In this document: positions 26,099 to 34,615 of the stretch, piece by piece | Layout of the letters: the number at the start of each line of letters is the position of its first letter | How positions within the stretch are numbered: position 1 is the stretch's first letter | Assembly: GCF_947495565.1 (NCBI RefSeq) | Contig: NZ_CANLZM010000002.1 | Coordinates: forward strand, 62,001-126,000 | Origin: an uncultured Pontibacter sp. | Lineage (GTDB): Bacteria > Bacteroidota > Bacteroidia > Cytophagales > Hymenobacteraceae | Length of the DNA stretch: 64,000 nucleotides | Direction of reading: 5' to 3' | Notes under the pieces: model-generated | Database searches by the model: none | Told to the model about the DNA's origin: nothing | What the model saw: only the letters and a program-made list of their open reading frames with translations | Translations under genes and position numbers: made by a program

Positions 26099-27802
26099 TT
26101 ATTTAATTTTCTCTTTCCGCTCCCTGAAATACTTCTCCACTTTTTCCAACGGCTTGGCATTGAAAGTCATCTCTTTGGTAAGGCCTCCTTTTCTGCCAAC
26201 CAGCACACCGTACTTCATGTCGGCGTAGCCGCTGGTATGGTGGGCATCCGGGTTTATACTTAACATCACGCCTTTTTCCAGCGCATACTGCACATGGCGC
26301 CAGTCTAAATCCAAGCGCCATGGGTTGGCGTTTATCTCGATGATGACGTTGTTGGCGGCGCAGGCATCAATCACCATTTTATGGTTAATCGGGTAGCCTT
26401 CGCGGCGCAGCAGCAGCCTGCCAGTTGGGTGGCCAAGTATAGTGGTGTAAGGATTCTCAATGGCGGTGATCAAGCGCGTGGTGGCCTTTTTCTCGTCCAT
26501 GTTCAGGGTGCTGTGGATGCTGGCCACAATGAAGTCGAAGGTCTTCAGGATGTCCGTGTCATAATCCAGGGAGCCATCGCCCAGAATATCCGACTCAATG
26601 CCCTTAAAGATTTTGAACGGAGCTAACTTTTTATTGAGCTCGTCGATCTCTTTCTGCTGTCGCAGCACATCGCCCTCGCGCAAGCCACCGGCATAAGACG
26701 CGGTTTTGCTGTGGTCTGATATGCCCAGGTATTCGTAGCCTTCATCCTTTAAGAAAGTAGCCATTTGCTCCAGGGTATGCGCCCCGTCGGAGTAGGTGCT
26801 GTGGTTATGCAGACTGCCTTTCAGGTCAGCGAGTTCTAATAATGTAGGCAGCTTATTCTCCAGTGCCAGCGCCAGTTCGTTGGTGCCTTCGCGCAGCTCG
26901 GGCTCAATGTAGGCCATCCCCGCTGATTTGTAGATGTCCGCTTCGGAGGCATAAGCCTGCTCGCGTGCCACGGTTAGCAGGTTGGTGCTGCTGGTAAAAA
27001 ACTGCGCCAGGTGCGCTGGGGCAGCCGAGTGCAGTAACACTTCGTTTGCAAAACGCTCCGGCGCAACCAGCTTAATTTCTACATCCAGCTTGCTTGCCGT
27101 GTGGCTGCCGCGCCAGGCAAACGGACCTGAGTTTCTCTCGTCTTCCTCCAGCTCCGGCATTTTATTCAGTGCAGCATGGATATTAACCGGATTTTCTGCG
27201 GCAATTATAAACTGCAAACTTTGCACGATCTCCATGCGGCGGCGCACCTCTCCCACCAGTTCCACTTGCGCCTCGGGTGCGGTATTTTTTATACTTTGCA
27301 GCAGGTCCAGGGCCATACTTTCAGCCTCGGCGTAAAGTAGTTTGCCACGGTTTTGCTGCGTAAAAAGGAGCGCCTGCTTTATATTCTCCTGCGTTTTTGC
27401 CCCGAAACCCTTCAGCTTGCTAACTTTATCCTGCTCGCAGGCTTCCAGCAGTTCTTCCACGGTTTCGGCGCCCAATTCTTTCCAGAGGTTGCGCACTTTT
27501 TTAGGGCCGATGCCTTTTATGCGAAGCATCTCCACCACGCCCTGCGGCGTTACCTCCAGCATCTGGTCCAGCTCGGCAAAAGAGCCTTTTTCGTTTATCT
27601 CGATTATTTTGGCGGCAATGCCTTTGCCCACACCCTGAATGCCTTCCAGCTGGGCTTGTGCCATACCTCCCAGCGGCTCCTCCACCAGCTCCAGCGCGCC
27701 CACAGCGTTGGTGTAAGACCTGATTTTGAAAGGGTTTTCATCATGCAGCTCCATCAGCTCTGCAGCCAGCTTAAACAGTTTTATGATCTTCTTATTTTCC
27801 AA
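26099..27802 (-). CDS. PolX-family protein: PHP phosphoesterase intact, polymerase site lost
   Basis: 567 residues with the PolX layout: an 8-kDa/HhH N-terminal domain (MENKKIIKLFKLAAELMEL; HhH motifs EGIQGVGKGIAAKI and LRIKGIGPKKVRNLW), a family X polymerase core (about 150-310), and a C-terminal PHP 3'-5' exonuclease/phosphodiesterase domain (KGSLHNHSTYSDGAHTLEQM, YLGISDHSK, FDFIVASIHS, ILGHPTGR, IEINANPWR, SINPDAHH) whose metal ligands are all present. In the polymerase core the motif normally written G(S/D)xRR...DxDF is GEVRRRMEIVQSLQF, so both catalytic Asp are gone, and the third Asp (VDxR) is Glu in LDVEIKLV. It is therefore probably a nuclease or repair scaffold, not a polymerase. Monocistronic. 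Confidence 0.85.
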   Translation of the reverse strand: MENKKIIKLFKLAAELMELHDENPFKIRSYTNAVGALELVEEPLGGMAQAQLEGIQGVGKGIAAKIIEINEKGSFAELDQMLEVTPQGVVEMLRIKGIGPKKVRNLWKELGAETVEELLEACEQDKVSKLKGFGAKTQENIKQALLFTQQNRGKLLYAEAESMALDLLQSIKNTAPEAQVELVGEVRRRMEIVQSLQFIIAAENPVNIHAALNKMPELEEDERNSGPFAWRGSHTASKLDVEIKLVAPERFANEVLLHSAAPAHLAQFFTSSTNLLTVAREQAYASEADIYKSAGMAYIEPELREGTNELALALENKLPTLLELADLKGSLHNHSTYSDGAHTLEQMATFLKDEGYEYLGISDHSKTASYAGGLREGDVLRQQKEIDELNKKLAPFKIFKGIESDILGDGSLDYDTDILKTFDFIVASIHSTLNMDEKKATTRLITAIENPYTTILGHPTGRLLLRREGYPINHKMVIDACAANNVIIEINANPWRLDLDWRHVQYALEKGVMLSINPDAHHTSGYADMKYGVLVGRKGGLTKEMTFNAKPLEKVEKYFRERKEKIK

Positions 27803-28006
27803 AGCTTACGTCTTGTCTGTGTGCTACAAAGATAGGAAAAGCGGCCGAACCTTGGCAGCTGCTTCGGCCTGCTCTACCCGCTGCCACCATCTTCCGTAAT
27901 AAAACATGGCAGTTACCAGCAGCTGCCAAGGCAGAATAGTTGTATGTTTATACTTACATATACCGTCGTTATTCCCTATCTTAGCACTAAAACCTGATTT
28001 ACACTT

Positions 28007-28399
28007 ATGAAATATATCTCTGTGCTTTGTATGTTCTGCCTGATTTTTATGGCGGCTACCTGCAAGAAAAATGATAGAGTGGCCGCACAGCTGGCCGGCA
28101 AAGTATGGCTGCACTCTTTTGAGGAAGACGAGGAAGGGCTGTGGGTATATCGTCCTAACACCTACGATTTCCCTCCTTCGCGTGGGCGCACTGGCTTCAG
28201 CCTGGAGCCGGGAGGCGTGTTTAAGCGCTTCGAAATTGCACCCGCCGATGGCCTGGAGGAAGAGCAAGGTGAGTGGGAGCAGCTAGAGAAAGACCTGGTG
28301 CAGATACGCATGACCCAGGGCAGCACACCTCCTGTCGATTACCGCATACAGATTGTGTCGTTGGACAAAGACCTCCTAAAGGTGAGAAGAATGGAATAA
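28007..28399 (+). CDS. Small lipoprotein, function unknown
   Basis: 130 residues with an SPII signal, lipobox MAATC (Cys 19). The mature part has VAAQLAGKVWLHSFEEDEEG and ends YRIQIVSLDKDLLKVRRME; the pattern of short strands (AGKVW, GEWEQLEKDLVQIRM, IVSLDKDLLKV) resembles the lipocalin-like small lipoproteins common in Bacteroidota, but I cannot name the family. It is followed 60 bases later by a membrane protein on the same strand. Confidence 0.75.
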   Translation: MKYISVLCMFCLIFMAATCKKNDRVAAQLAGKVWLHSFEEDEEGLWVYRPNTYDFPPSRGRTGFSLEPGGVFKRFEIAPADGLEEEQGEWEQLEKDLVQIRMTQGSTPPVDYRIQIVSLDKDLLKVRRME

Positions 28400-28459
28400 C
28401 CAGCACAACAATCAGATATCAAAAATATAATTTATCCTGCACCCTATCCTTTGTAGCCT

Positions 28460-28876
28460 ATGCTGTATTACGAAAAGCTATCAAAATCAACTCGGACCAG
28501 GGCGGCTATGCTGCTGCTTCTGCTGTTTATGGTGCTTGCGGTAGTCGATCTGTTTATCAGCTTTTTCGGGGGATTGGTGCTGGGGGTGCTGCTGGTGCAG
28601 TTCGAGCTGGAGGTGCTGCGTTTCTTTAAACGATCATCAGCCCTAATTCCAAAGCAAAACGGGACCTGGAAACGTTACAGCAACCTGAGCCGTGAGTATA
28701 AGATGCTGTTGAAAGCCGGCATGCTTTCTATTGTGTTTATACTTATGTTCGCCGGAGTGCTGCATACTTTCTGGGGAGGTTTATTTAGCGGTGTGCTGCT
28801 GGCCCTGCTAGCCGACAATGCCATACGTTACCAGCAGCAGCGCAGCAGGCAGCGTATCACAGTTAAAAAGAATTAG
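28460..28876 (+). CDS. Small membrane protein, function unknown
   Basis: 138 residues with two helical hairpins: LLLLLFMVLAVVDLFISFF followed by GLVLGVLLVQF, then KAGMLSIVFILMFAGVLHTF followed by GLFSGVLLALLADNA, separated by a basic loop. No family recognised. ATG at 28460; a second ATG at 28508 (MLLLLLFMV) would drop a basic N-terminus. The C-terminus is strongly basic (YQQQRSRQRITVKKN), suggesting a cytoplasmic end. Confidence 0.65.
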   Translation: MLYYEKLSKSTRTRAAMLLLLLFMVLAVVDLFISFFGGLVLGVLLVQFELEVLRFFKRSSALIPKQNGTWKRYSNLSREYKMLLKAGMLSIVFILMFAGVLHTFWGGLFSGVLLALLADNAIRYQQQRSRQRITVKKN

Positions 28877-28969
28877 CGCCGCTCTAGCTGCAAGTATAAA
28901 TCAAACCAAAACGAGCAGGAAAGGTTGCCTAAGCTAAGCTATTCAATCATACTTACATATTCATATAAA

Positions 28970-29380
28970 ATGCAACACTGGTTAGTAAAATCAGAACCTG
29001 AGACATATTCGTGGGCCAACCTGGTGAAAGACGGCCGCACCATGTGGGATGGCGTGCGCAATTACCAAGCCCGCAACAACATGCAGCAAATGCAGCCCGG
29101 CGACCTGGTGCTGTTTTACCATAGCGTATCCGAAAAGGCCATAGTCGGCATTGCCAAAGTAGACAAGGCTGCTTACCCAGACCCAACCGCTGCAGAAGAC
29201 AAGGGCAAATGGGTGGTGATAGATCTCGTGCCTTTCCGCGATTTTAAAGAGCCTGTAACACTGGAGCAGATAAAAAAGGATGGGCGCCTGCAGGATATCG
29301 CTTTGCTGCGCCAATCACGCCTGTCGGTGATGCCGCTAAAGCCCGAGGAATTTGACGTGTTACTGGCTTTAGGCAACTAA
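28970..29380 (+). CDS. EVE-domain protein (PUA-like fold)
   Basis: 136 residues forming one EVE domain, related to YTH and PUA folds and to human THYN1; members are thought to recognise modified bases in DNA or RNA. The family N-terminus MQHWLVKSEPETYSWANLVK is clear, followed by WDGVRNYQARNNMQQMQPGD, VLFYHSVSEKAIVGIAKV and DPTAAEDKGKWVVIDLVP. The ATG at 28970 gives the exact family start; an upstream in-frame start at 28925 is rejected. No modification or restriction genes are adjacent. Confidence 0.93.
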   Translation: MQHWLVKSEPETYSWANLVKDGRTMWDGVRNYQARNNMQQMQPGDLVLFYHSVSEKAIVGIAKVDKAAYPDPTAAEDKGKWVVIDLVPFRDFKEPVTLEQIKKDGRLQDIALLRQSRLSVMPLKPEEFDVLLALGN

Positions 29381-29481
29381 ACCAGAAAAACCGGCCAAAG
29401 AACAACGAATAGCAGCTATTTGCAGTAAAATGTAAAAGCTGCTATTTTTATACTTTTCCGCCACCAGATAGCACTCACACT

Positions 29482-30978
29482 ATGCTATACATACGTTACT
29501 GCCTTGCCCTGCTGTTCTCCTTTATACTTTTGCCGCTGCTGGCGCAAAACACTCCTGCACAGCCCAGCCGCCTGGAGCTACCCCTTCAACCGGAAGATGT
29601 GGAAATAGAGGTGCTCGCCCTGCCGGACAGCAGCCTGCTTGTGTACCATAAAATCAGTAACCTCTGGGAAACTGAAGCTACTTTTTACTTTACAAAATAC
29701 AACAGCAAGCTAGAGGAAGTATGGACGGACACTGCCAACATTGCGCCTGACAACAATTATATACGCAGCTATACTGTAGGGCCTTATACGTACATGGTGT
29801 TTGGCGGCGAAAGCCTGCGCGATTATACTTTTGTACGCCTGCACCACAAAGCCAGCAGCCCCATCTGGCACCGGCAAGTGGAGCTAGAGCCTTTAGAGGC
29901 GATATACGAGTTTGTTGTGCTCAAGCATAACTTCTTTATTATCGGGCGAAACATCAAGGATAAGAAGTCGCTTTTGCTGCACCTCAACCCTGAAACTGGT
30001 GAAGCCACGCCGCTTCCGTCTATTTACGGGGAGGAATCTTCTTTTTCGGATATGCTGGCTGACCATAAGGAGAACCGGGTGGATGTTGTTATTTCAGAGT
30101 CTAACGGGCGTGTGGCCAGGCTGCAGGTTAAAAGCTTTGATGCCAACGGAAAGCTCCTCAACAACTATTTTATACTTCAGAAGGAGGATAAAAGCCTGCT
30201 GAACGCAGAAGTAACCCGCGGCGACTCTACCCAAAAGATGCTGATTGGCACCTACGGCACACGCGATCTGCGCTTCTCCCAAGGTTTTTTCGCGGCACCG
30301 CTCGCATCGCAAATGGTAGAGGGCAACTTCTACAACTTCCTGCAGCTAAACAACTTTCTTAAGTACATGAAGCCCCGCCGCGAGGAACGAAGCCGCCGCC
30401 GCGAGGAAAAGCGCCTGAAGACCGGTCGCGCCTCCAGCTTTAATTACCGTCTCCTCCTCCACGACCTGATAGAAACACCCACAGGATACATTCTGGCCGC
30501 TGAGGCTTACTACCCGCAGTACAGCAACCCGCGCAACAGCCACATGGGTATAGACCAGAATACGCTTGCCGTGTACAAGATGGCAGACGGATACAAGCGG
30601 AGCCACGCCGTTGCCTTAGGCTTCGACAAAAATGGGCTGCTGCTCTGGGACAACACTTTCCCGCTAATCGGCCTTACTACTTACGAACTGACGCACACAG
30701 TTGAGGTACAGCCGCTGCCCGACGGAAGAGCAGTGATGGCCTACCCGGATAACAGCAAAATCGTGTATCAAATAATGGACGATAACCGCTATAACGACGA
30801 AAAAACAGAGGTGGAGCTACTGCCTTACGAGGAAAACGAGAAAATACAAACCACTGAGTATCCGGGCATCATCCGGTGGTACGGCAACAGTATGGCTGCT
30901 TTCGGATTTCAGCGCATCAAAACAAAAGGTGAAGGCCTGCGGCAGGTTTTCTTTATCAATAAAATCACGTTTGAGTAG
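29482..30978 (+). CDS. Large secreted protein of unknown function
   Basis: 498 residues with a signal peptide (MLYIRYCLALLFSFILLPLL, cut after LLAQ). The mature protein is rich in beta-strands with a repeated pattern (LLVYHKISNLWETEATFYFT, YMVFGGESLRDYTFVRLHH, FFIIGRNIKDKKSLLLHLN), as in propeller-like periplasmic proteins, and includes a basic stretch at about 294-314 (MKPRREERSRRREEKRLKTG). No known domain is recognised. It stands alone between the EVE gene and pyrR. Similar large secreted proteins are common in Cytophagales. Confidence 0.75.
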   Translation: MLYIRYCLALLFSFILLPLLAQNTPAQPSRLELPLQPEDVEIEVLALPDSSLLVYHKISNLWETEATFYFTKYNSKLEEVWTDTANIAPDNNYIRSYTVGPYTYMVFGGESLRDYTFVRLHHKASSPIWHRQVELEPLEAIYEFVVLKHNFFIIGRNIKDKKSLLLHLNPETGEATPLPSIYGEESSFSDMLADHKENRVDVVISESNGRVARLQVKSFDANGKLLNNYFILQKEDKSLLNAEVTRGDSTQKMLIGTYGTRDLRFSQGFFAAPLASQMVEGNFYNFLQLNNFLKYMKPRREERSRRREEKRLKTGRASSFNYRLLLHDLIETPTGYILAAEAYYPQYSNPRNSHMGIDQNTLAVYKMADGYKRSHAVALGFDKNGLLLWDNTFPLIGLTTYELTHTVEVQPLPDGRAVMAYPDNSKIVYQIMDDNRYNDEKTEVELLPYEENEKIQTTEYPGIIRWYGNSMAAFGFQRIKTKGEGLRQVFFINKITFE

Positions 30979-31042
30979 ATTCCCGGTAACCTTCGACCCT
31001 CCCTGAATTCCAGCTTAGTAAAGCTAACCAAACAATCTCTTC

Positions 31043-31118
31043 CAAACTCCTAAACTCTCTAACTCCTTAAATCTCTAACTTCCCAACTTTCTAACTCCTA
31101 AACTTCCCAACTCTCCCA
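31043..31118. repeat. Degenerate CTAACTCC/CCCAACTTT low-complexity repeat
   Basis: About 75 bases built of 9-11-base units such as CTCTAACTCCTTAAAT, CTCTAACTTCCCAACTTT and CTAACTCCTAAACTTCCC. It ends just before the pyrR leader. Related stretches are at 5214-5245 and 36562-36600 (inverted). Confidence 0.65.
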
Positions 31119-31152
31119 ATCCTTTCTATATTTGCATTTAATACTCCCGGCT

Positions 31153-31701
31153 ATGCAGAAAAGACTCATCGTAAACCACCAACTGCTCGAAATAATGGTG
31201 ATGCGCCTGTGCCATCAGCTCATTGAGAACCATGGCGACTTTTCTGATTCTGTGATCCTGGGCCTGCAGCCGCGCGGCAAGTATGTAGCGCAGCGCATCC
31301 AGGCTACCCTGGCAAATATACTTGGCAAGCAAGTGCCCACCGGCCTTCTCGACACCACCTTTCACCGCGACGACTTCCGCCGCCGCGAAATACCTATCGC
31401 CGCCAATGCCACTAAAATCGATTTCCTGGTAGAAGGCAAAAAAGTGATTCTGGTGGATGACGTGCTGTACACGGGCCGATCGGTACGTGCCGCCCTGGAT
31501 GCCATGATTGCTTACGGCCGCCCCGCCAGCGTAGAACTGCTGGTGCTGGTAGACCGCCTTTACACACGTCACCTGCCCATACAACCCACTTACGTGGGGC
31601 GCCAGGTAAACTCGCTGCAAAGCCAGCGCGTGCTGGTAGAGTGGAAAGAGCAGCAGGCCGAGGAGGACGCCATCTGGCTAATTACCAAAACCGACGAATA
31701 A
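31153..31701 (+). CDS. pyrR: Bifunctional pyrimidine regulator PyrR / uracil phosphoribosyltransferase
   Basis: A phosphoribosyltransferase-fold protein, 182 residues from ATG 31153 (MQKRLIVNHQLLEIMVMRLC). The PRPP-binding loop is VILVDDVLYTGRSVRAALDA (about residues 97-116); FHRDDFRRREIPI and VELLVLVDRLYTRHLPIQP are family-specific. In Bacillus PyrR binds pyr mRNA to control attenuation; in Bacteroidota a regulatory role is assumed only. It lies 12 bases before pyrB and forms an operon with it. A TATATTTG -7-like box at 31127-31134 may drive it. Confidence 0.93.
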   Translation: MQKRLIVNHQLLEIMVMRLCHQLIENHGDFSDSVILGLQPRGKYVAQRIQATLANILGKQVPTGLLDTTFHRDDFRRREIPIAANATKIDFLVEGKKVILVDDVLYTGRSVRAALDAMIAYGRPASVELLVLVDRLYTRHLPIQPTYVGRQVNSLQSQRVLVEWKEQQAEEDAIWLITKTDE

Positions 31702-31713
31702 ACTTACTTATAC

Positions 31714-32637
31714 ATGCAAGAGCTCAGCGTCCGGCACCTGTTAGGTATCAAAGACATCACCCCGCAAGACATCCAGCTCATTTTTGAGACTGCCGATAAT
31801 TTTAAAGATGTACTGAACAGGCCGATTAAAAAAGTGCCTTCGCTGCGCGACATTACCATCGCCAACGTCTTTTTCGAGAACTCCACGCGCACGCGCCTCT
31901 CCTTTGAGCTGGCCGAAAAGCGGCTCTCTGCCGATGTGATTAACTTTAGCAGCAGTGGCAGTTCGGTAAAGAAAGGCGAAACCCTCCTGGACACGGTAAA
32001 TAATATCCTGGCCATGAAGGTGGACATGATCGTGATGCGTCACTCTAGCCCCGGCGCGGCGCACTTCCTTAGCAAGCACATCCCGGCCAATATTGTAAAC
32101 GCCGGCGACGGCACGCATGAGCACCCAACACAGGCCCTGCTTGACTCCTTCTCCATAAGAGAGAGACTGGGCGAGGTAGCCGGTAAAAAGGTGGTGATCA
32201 TCGGGGATATTCTGCACTCGCGGGTGGCGCTCTCTAACATTTTTGCACTGCAGAAACAGGGAGCCGAGGTAATGGTATGCGGCCCGATTACGCTGCTGCC
32301 AAAGTATATAAAGGAGCTGGGCGTGCAGGTGGAGACCAACGTACGCAAGGCGCTGGAATGGTGCGACGTAGCCAACGTGCTGCGCATACAGCTGGAGCGC
32401 CAGCAGATGAAGTACTTCCCGTCGTTGCGCGAGTATACACTATACTATGGTATAGATAAGAAGATGCTGGATAGCCTGAACAAGGAAATAGTGCTGATGC
32501 ACCCAGGCCCCATAAACCGAGGCGTGGAGCTTAGCTCTGATGCCGCGGACTCACACCACTCTATTATACTTAACCAAGTGGAAAACGGCGTGGCTATACG
32601 TATGGCTGTGCTCTACCTGCTTGCCCAGAAAGGGTAA
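31714..32637 (+). CDS. pyrB: Aspartate carbamoyltransferase catalytic subunit
   Basis: Joins carbamoyl phosphate and aspartate in de novo pyrimidine synthesis. 307 residues. The carbamoyl-phosphate site is FFENSTRTRLSFELAEKRL (about residues 51-69), then SSSGSSVKKGETLLDT, VMRHSSPGAAHFLSKH, DGTHEHPTQALLDSFSI and the C-terminal VLMHPGPINRGVELSSD. No regulatory pyrI subunit is nearby, as is usual for the PyrR-linked type. It is the last gene before a strong terminator. Confidence 0.97.
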   Translation: MQELSVRHLLGIKDITPQDIQLIFETADNFKDVLNRPIKKVPSLRDITIANVFFENSTRTRLSFELAEKRLSADVINFSSSGSSVKKGETLLDTVNNILAMKVDMIVMRHSSPGAAHFLSKHIPANIVNAGDGTHEHPTQALLDSFSIRERLGEVAGKKVVIIGDILHSRVALSNIFALQKQGAEVMVCGPITLLPKYIKELGVQVETNVRKALEWCDVANVLRIQLERQQMKYFPSLREYTLYYGIDKKMLDSLNKEIVLMHPGPINRGVELSSDAADSHHSIILNQVENGVAIRMAVLYLLAQKG

Positions 32638-32699
32638 AAACACAGAACACAAGTATAAGCCTTGGCTCAAAACCATCAGCTTATACTTTAAAGTATAAA

Positions 32700-32745
32700 A
32701 ACAGAAAGCCCCGCCGGCATGTGCCAGCGGGGCTTTCTGTTTTTA
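32700..32745. terminator. Terminator between pyrB and ompA
   Basis: AACAGAAAGCCCCGC, a partly paired middle (CGGCATGTGCCA), GCGGGGCTTTCTGTTTTT. Convergent genes on either side share it. Confidence 0.8.
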
Positions 32746-32755
32746 TTTACTCCTG

Positions 32756-34225
32756 TTATTCCATGTTCAACTGCATGTCCGGAGTGTTCATTTCAAAGCC
32801 TACTCTTCTGTTCTGAGCACGCTCTCTTTCAGTTCTGCGACGCGACAGACGCTCGTTCACTTTTACAAGTGGCTGCGTTTCGCCGTATCCTTTGGTCACT
32901 AGTCTGTCTGGGTTCTGCACACCTTGCTGAATCAGGTATTCCTTCACAGCTTCGGCTCTGCGCTCAGAAAGCGCCTGGTTGTACTCTTCAGAACCGATGT
33001 AGTCAGCGTGGCCTTTAATCAGCAGCACGTGGTCTGGGTATTTCTGAAGTGCCATGGTAATGCTATCCAGCAACTGCTTGTAGCTATCCTGTACTCTTGC
33101 TCTGTCAAACTCAAAGCGTACTTTTTCTTCAATCAGTTTCTGAGTGGCTGCATCTAACTCAGGGCAACCTTTGGTTTCTGCAGTACCGGCAGAGTTAGGG
33201 CATGCATCCTCGTTATCCGGAACACCATCACCGTCAGAGTCTACTGGGCATCCATCCGGGCCAACCTGTACACCGGCTGGAGTATCCGGGCAGTTATCTT
33301 GTGCATCAGCTACACCATCGTTGTCAGAGTCTGGGCAACCGTTTGTGGCTGCAGTACCAGCCTCATCAGGGCACTGGTCGTTTTTGTCAGCTACGCCGTC
33401 ACCGTCGCGGTCAGGGCAACCATTCAGGTTTGCTACGCCAGCCTCAGCAGGGCATTCGTCCTGGTAGTCAGCTACACCGTCACCGTCTGTATCAACAGGG
33501 CAACCGTTTTTGTCAACCTGCACGCCGGTTGGGGTGTCAGGGCAGTCATCTCTTCTATCCGGCACACCGTCACCGTCTGTGTCTGCGGCTCTGCCTAAGT
33601 TAAAGCCAAGGCCCACGTTGTGCATCAGGAAGCGGTCGTTATCCCCCACATCTACACCGTCAATTTTATCCTGCCCAATAATCATGTAGTTGGACTCTAT
33701 AAAAGCACTTACGGCATCAGAGAAGCGGAAACGAATACCGGCACCGCCTTTTAATGCGCCAGAGAAAAACTTATCGTCGTCAGACGGTGATACCATACCA
33801 TTGGAAATGGCATCTATTTTACCCCAGGCACCACCACCACCAACTTGCAGGTATGGGCCGATAAAGGCATCCTCTGGCAGAATGTTGCCATACATTTTAA
33901 GGCGAACAGCCAGCATGGCAGTACCCAGCTGAGAGTCAAATCTGTTCATGTCAGACATTTTAGACTCAACGCCACCGTACGTCAGGTGCAGGCCAGCATC
34001 AAAAGAAGGGCTTAAGTAGCGGTTCAGGTTTAGGCCACCGCCCCATTCCAGCTTATTACTTTCAAAGAACTGGTCCTCCAAGTCTCCTTTGTACTGTAAG
34101 GCACTTCCGTATATTTGAAGATTAGTTCTTTGGTCTGAGCTTTGCGCAAATACATCGGGGCCTGCTATAAGCAGAAACACGAGTGCGAAAGCGAGCTTCT
34201 TAATTTTTGATAAATGTGTTTGCAT
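32756..34225 (-). CDS. OmpA-family outer-membrane protein with thrombospondin type 3 repeats
   Basis: 489 residues from ATG 34225. Signal peptide (MQTHLSKIKKLAFALVFLLI, cut after VFAQ); an eight-strand-like OmpA beta-barrel (about 29-214); a chain of calcium-binding TSP3 repeats (about 215-358) such as DTDGDGVPDRRDDCPDTPTG and DRDGDGVADKNDQCPDEAGT, with regularly spaced NGCP; and a C-terminal OmpA/MotB peptidoglycan-binding domain (about 359-489, VLLIKGHADYIGSEEYNQAL and LSERRAEAVKEYL). It anchors the outer membrane to the cell wall and is probably highly expressed. No AAGTATA motif occurs in the coding part. The longer reading from 34264 is rejected because it precedes the signal peptide. 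Confidence 0.93.
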   Translation of the reverse strand: MQTHLSKIKKLAFALVFLLIAGPDVFAQSSDQRTNLQIYGSALQYKGDLEDQFFESNKLEWGGGLNLNRYLSPSFDAGLHLTYGGVESKMSDMNRFDSQLGTAMLAVRLKMYGNILPEDAFIGPYLQVGGGGAWGKIDAISNGMVSPSDDDKFFSGALKGGAGIRFRFSDAVSAFIESNYMIIGQDKIDGVDVGDNDRFLMHNVGLGFNLGRAADTDGDGVPDRRDDCPDTPTGVQVDKNGCPVDTDGDGVADYQDECPAEAGVANLNGCPDRDGDGVADKNDQCPDEAGTAATNGCPDSDNDGVADAQDNCPDTPAGVQVGPDGCPVDSDGDGVPDNEDACPNSAGTAETKGCPELDAATQKLIEEKVRFEFDRARVQDSYKQLLDSITMALQKYPDHVLLIKGHADYIGSEEYNQALSERRAEAVKEYLIQQGVQNPDRLVTKGYGETQPLVKVNERLSRRRTERERAQNRRVGFEMNTPDMQLNME

Positions 34226-34545
34226 GATTCTACAAAGTATATGTTGATATGACAATACGTGCATGTTTTGAAACGAGTTTGTTTTGTTCCAAAAAATTTC
34301 TTCCCGTAACCGGAAGCTTATTTGGCTTCCTTACATGCCTTCTCATAATTAGATAATGTTCGCCCATAGGCACCTTAAATATTCAAGTAGAACATAAATC
34401 ACTGTGCACCATCACCTAAAATTCACGGTTTGAGCCGCTGTGATAGGACAGTTCGTATATTTATACTTCAAACTGAAACCAACGCGCAAGGTTTTATACT
34501 TCAAAATATTTTGAAGCAAGCGCTATAAATTTAAAGTGAGTACAA
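34226..34545. other. Gene-free stretch holding the ompA leader
   Basis: No coding frame. On the minus strand it must contain the ompA promoter and leader. A hairpin GGAAGC/GCTTCC lies at 34312-34331, and TATACTTTG sits just upstream of the ompA start. The rest is AT-rich without clear signals. Confidence 0.4.
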
Positions 34546-34579
34546 CAAAAAAGGCTGTCGGTATTTACCTACAGCCTTA
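34546..34579 (-). terminator. Terminator of the M24 aminopeptidase gene
   Basis: On the minus strand AAGGCTGT-A-GGTA, loop, TACC-G-ACAGCCTT followed by TTTTTTG. One mismatch in the stem. Confidence 0.7.
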
Positions 34580-34615
34580 CTGCTTTTGCACCAAACAGCT
34601 AAAATTGCCCTGCCT

